This document shows, one piece after another, positions 24,722 through 26,772 of a stretch of 26,772 nt of DNA. The notes beneath the pieces were generated by a model. The model searched no databases. It was given only the letters and a program-made list of their open reading frames with translations, and was not told the origin of the DNA. The DNA comes from JANOAR01 sp031411235 (lineage in GTDB: Bacteria > Verrucomicrobiota > Verrucomicrobiia > Verrucomicrobiales > Verrucomicrobiaceae). Location: NCBI GenBank assembly GCA_031411235.1, contig JANOAR010000332.1:1-26772 (forward strand). The letters run 5' to 3'. The position numbers were made by a program, and so were the translations under genes. Position 1 is the first letter of the stretch. Each line of letters opens with the position of its first letter.

Positions 24722-25924
24722 TTATTTAGAGTGCGCGGTTTGGCGTGTCTCAGGGCTTTGCAGTTTGAGCAATTCGTCGATGGCAGCGCCTTTTGCCCCT
24801 GCCTCTGGGAGTGGCTTGCCGTTGATGAGGCAGTCGTCCCAGGTGGCGGTGCCCGTCACTTTGATGTCGAGGTTTTCAAAGGTGCAGCGCTTGGCCTCCA
24901 GCACGGCACGCAGGGCGACTTGGCCGATGTTGGGCGCAGTGAGGCGACGGATGAAAACGTTGTCCATTTTCATACGGCAATCGCCTTGAGCACGGCCCGT
25001 GATGGAGAGTGGATTCTGTGACGAGGAGAGCACGAGAGTGTTGGTGAGTGTGTAGCGGCCTTCATCGAGGAAGTAGAGATCGAAGCTGATGCAGTGGGCG
25101 ATGAAGACATGGTTGTAGCTCGTCTGCGCGGTGCCCGTGTCGCAGATGCCGGTGCTGTTGCCGATGGAAACGAAGCCATCGACGCGATACTGAGCGGACT
25201 CGTGGGCGCTGATGCCGTCGTCGCCGCATTCGACGGCGCGGATGTTTTCAAATACAACATCGCGGCAGTCGCCATGGATATTGAAGCCGTCGTTGTAGGG
25301 ATGGGTGGCGGTGAGGTTCTTGATCACAAGGTGCGCGTTGTCACCGCTGAACTGCACGCCCGCACTGCGCACCGGCATGGAGATATGGGCCTCGGCGAGT
25401 GGCTGGCCGAGTGGCAGCTTGAGGTAAAACGTGCCGTAGGTTTGCTTCGAGGGCGGCTTCTCACGCGAGGGGTCTTTGACGAAAGTCCACTCGTTGGCTT
25501 GCAGCTCCTCGGGCTTTTTGAAGGGGGCGCTTCTGCCTTTTGAGGTGCGACCCATGAGGTTCATCGTGCCATTGAAAAGGAAGAACCAGCGCCCCGTGAT
25601 GGCGTCATTGAGTTGGGGCAAAAGGTTGTCATTGGCGAAGAGGCTGGGGGCGATTTCCTTCCATAACGAGGGGTCAATCGGGTCGGAGCCGTCGAGGGTC
25701 GCCCCGTGGCCATCAAGGGTGATCGGTCTTCCAGGCTCGCCCTTTTTTCCGTAGAAGCCCGCGTAGTCGCGATAGACGATGGGTTCGAGATGAAGGGTGT
25801 CGCCAGGTTGCGCGAGCTTGATGGCCTCATGAATCGTCTTCACCTCTTTGCCGACGTAGATGTCGCGTGCTTCAAGCAATGGGGTGGCGATAGCGATGAG
25901 GACGAAGCGAAGGGCACGGAGCAT
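24722..25924 (-). CDS. Secreted right-handed beta-helix protein (polysaccharide lyase-like)
   Basis: A 400-residue protein from ATG 25924; the frame continues 44 codons upstream, but the signal peptide begins at this Met (MLRALRFVLIAIATPLLEA, cleavage near ARD). It starts with DIYVGKEVKTIHEAIKLAQPGDTLHL and GEPGRPITLDG, the entry pattern of parallel beta-helix proteins. Repeated short strands follow (FSGDNAHLVIKNLTATHPYNDGFNI, CRDVVFENIRAVECGDDGIS, then LVLSSSQN). Such proteins are pectate lyases, alginate epimerases or related glycan-processing enzymes acting in the periplasm or outside. No canonical lyase catalytic triad could be assigned. It is the first gene of the unit; a GATAAT element (25971-25976, minus strand) upstream is a weak promoter candidate. 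Confidence 0.85.
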   Translation of the reverse strand: MLRALRFVLIAIATPLLEARDIYVGKEVKTIHEAIKLAQPGDTLHLEPIVYRDYAGFYGKKGEPGRPITLDGHGATLDGSDPIDPSLWKEIAPSLFANDNLLPQLNDAITGRWFFLFNGTMNLMGRTSKGRSAPFKKPEELQANEWTFVKDPSREKPPSKQTYGTFYLKLPLGQPLAEAHISMPVRSAGVQFSGDNAHLVIKNLTATHPYNDGFNIHGDCRDVVFENIRAVECGDDGISAHESAQYRVDGFVSIGNSTGICDTGTAQTSYNHVFIAHCISFDLYFLDEGRYTLTNTLVLSSSQNPLSITGRAQGDCRMKMDNVFIRRLTAPNIGQVALRAVLEAKRCTFENLDIKVTGTATWDDCLINGKPLPEAGAKGAAIDELLKLQSPETRQTAHSK

Positions 25925-26772
25925 GAGTGGAGATACGTCGGCAGCCACTGCATATGTTCTGCGCTCCGCTATTATCGCGTTTTCAAAAAGGGCGTGACAC
26001 GGCAATGACAATTTTGGTACTCCGCAGGGCTTGAACTTGATAGTTCTGCCCAGCAAAAGCAGTTAGCTACGGCTCGGTTCTCCATCTTCGTATGCCTGCA
26101 CCTCCCCATCACTGGTCACCCGAGTGGCCCACCCTATGGCGCTTGGGTGCTTGCTGGGCAGGGCGACCCATCGCTGGCCTCTTGCTGCCAGGCGTGGAGC
26201 GCTTGAAGATCATGACGGGCGTGGTCGAGCAATTGATGGTGAGTCACCCCGTGCTTCCTGGGGCGCTGCAAACCCACGCCTTCATCCAATCCACGGCGGT
26301 GCAGCTCGCCCCTCAGCGCGACTCGTGAGGCTCGCCTCGCGCGTCGCCGGCCTTTGGCATGATCCCGAGCATCGCGGCACCACGCCCGTCATCGACCTGA
26401 TGGAACTACAACAGCGTCCTGACAGTCGCTGGGCTAGGTTCCTCAACCCCGTGGGTGTTGGCGCTTCGACATCGTTGGGTGAAGTCGGCCTCGCTAGCAC
26501 GATTCATAACCACTGACTTGTGGGTAAAGCTCAGCCGTAGGCGCACTCGCCAGAGCGCGGCGCTCATTCACAAAACCTGAGGCACCGCCGCATATTTGTA
26601 AAATTTATCTTGTTACTTAGGGGCAATTTGCCAGCATCGCGGCACTCGCCCTTCTGAATGTGCGCCCCTACTCCCAGCCCTCTGGCCTTATCGGCCCCAT
26701 TGTGCAGCATCGAAAGAGATGCGGAGGGCAGTTCGACGCGAGGTGAGGCGCATCTCCCGCTCCTGGAGGTGA
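25925..26772. other. No supportable gene; possible decayed sequence
   Basis: The 848 bases upstream of the beta-helix gene hold two overlapping plus-strand open stretches (26092-26328 and 26124-26516) in different frames. Neither shows a recognisable family, though the second's tail (VAGLWHDPEHRGTTPVIDLM) looks protein-like. They could be a frameshifted relic gene. A more AT-rich stretch at about 26590-26640 may be promoter DNA for a gene beyond the window. An 8-bp inverted repeat, GAGATGCG/CGCATCTC (26716-26723 with 26749-26756), precedes the ribosome-site-like end. Confidence 0.4.
26765..26772 (+). promoter_or_regulatory. Shine-Dalgarno-like sequence at window end
   Basis: GGAGGTGA at the very end is an exact 8-base match to the anti-Shine-Dalgarno complement. 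It suggests a plus-strand gene starting within about 10 bases after the window. It stands out because other genes here lack clear ribosome binding sites. Confidence 0.4.

Noticed and set aside
1..26772. CRISPR arrays, insertion sequences, transposase or integrase genes
   Set aside because: No regularly spaced repeats and no transposase- or recombinase-like protein was recognised in any frame.

Overview
The window looks like chromosomal DNA of a Verrucomicrobiota bacterium (Prosthecobacter/Verrucomicrobiaceae-like). This is inference from protein families: an HTTM membrane protein with its small partner, a Tat-type secreted pyruvyl-transferase-like protein, secreted kelch and beta-helix proteins, a GltD remnant, and a near absence of Shine-Dalgarno sequences. 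No 16S rRNA is present to confirm it.

Bases 1-2344 hold a plus-strand run: the 3' part of a GT28 lipid glycosyltransferase, a YihX-like HAD phosphatase and a DedA membrane protein. Bases 2674-11037 hold the main system, a compact four-gene minus-strand operon zorA-zorB-zorC-zorD. This is a complete type I Zorya anti-phage system: a MotA-like channel with a long helical tail, a MotB/OmpA-like stator, an EH-signature protein, and an SNF2 helicase fused to an Mrr-like nuclease. Its upstream edge abuts a decayed 3' fragment of gltD (11085-11341, plus strand, frameshifted and with an internal stop). A membrane protein of unknown function and tRNA-Thr(CGT) with a strong promoter follow.

Bases 12594-15994 hold an overlapping pair of membrane proteins (small partner plus HTTM protein), convergent with a UDP-sugar dehydrogenase and a cupin on the minus strand. 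Bases 16117-20810 hold a kelch mutarotase-like secreted protein, a divergent Tat-signal polysaccharide pyruvyl transferase-like protein, a C-terminally anchored protein of unknown function, and an RlmI-like methyltransferase. Bases 20845-25924 form a tight minus-strand three-gene unit: a secreted beta-helix protein, a rare amidohydrolase-aminotransferase fusion, and an SSS-family sodium symporter. This looks like an uncharacterised catabolic or salvage module. The last 0.8 kb has no gene I can support and ends on a strong ribosome-binding-site-like sequence.

The most important content is the Zorya operon. Novel aspects are a ZorC with an apparent internally duplicated C-terminal module and the pseudogene scar at the operon's promoter side. 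The best candidate for an undescribed system is the beta-helix/fusion enzyme/symporter operon.
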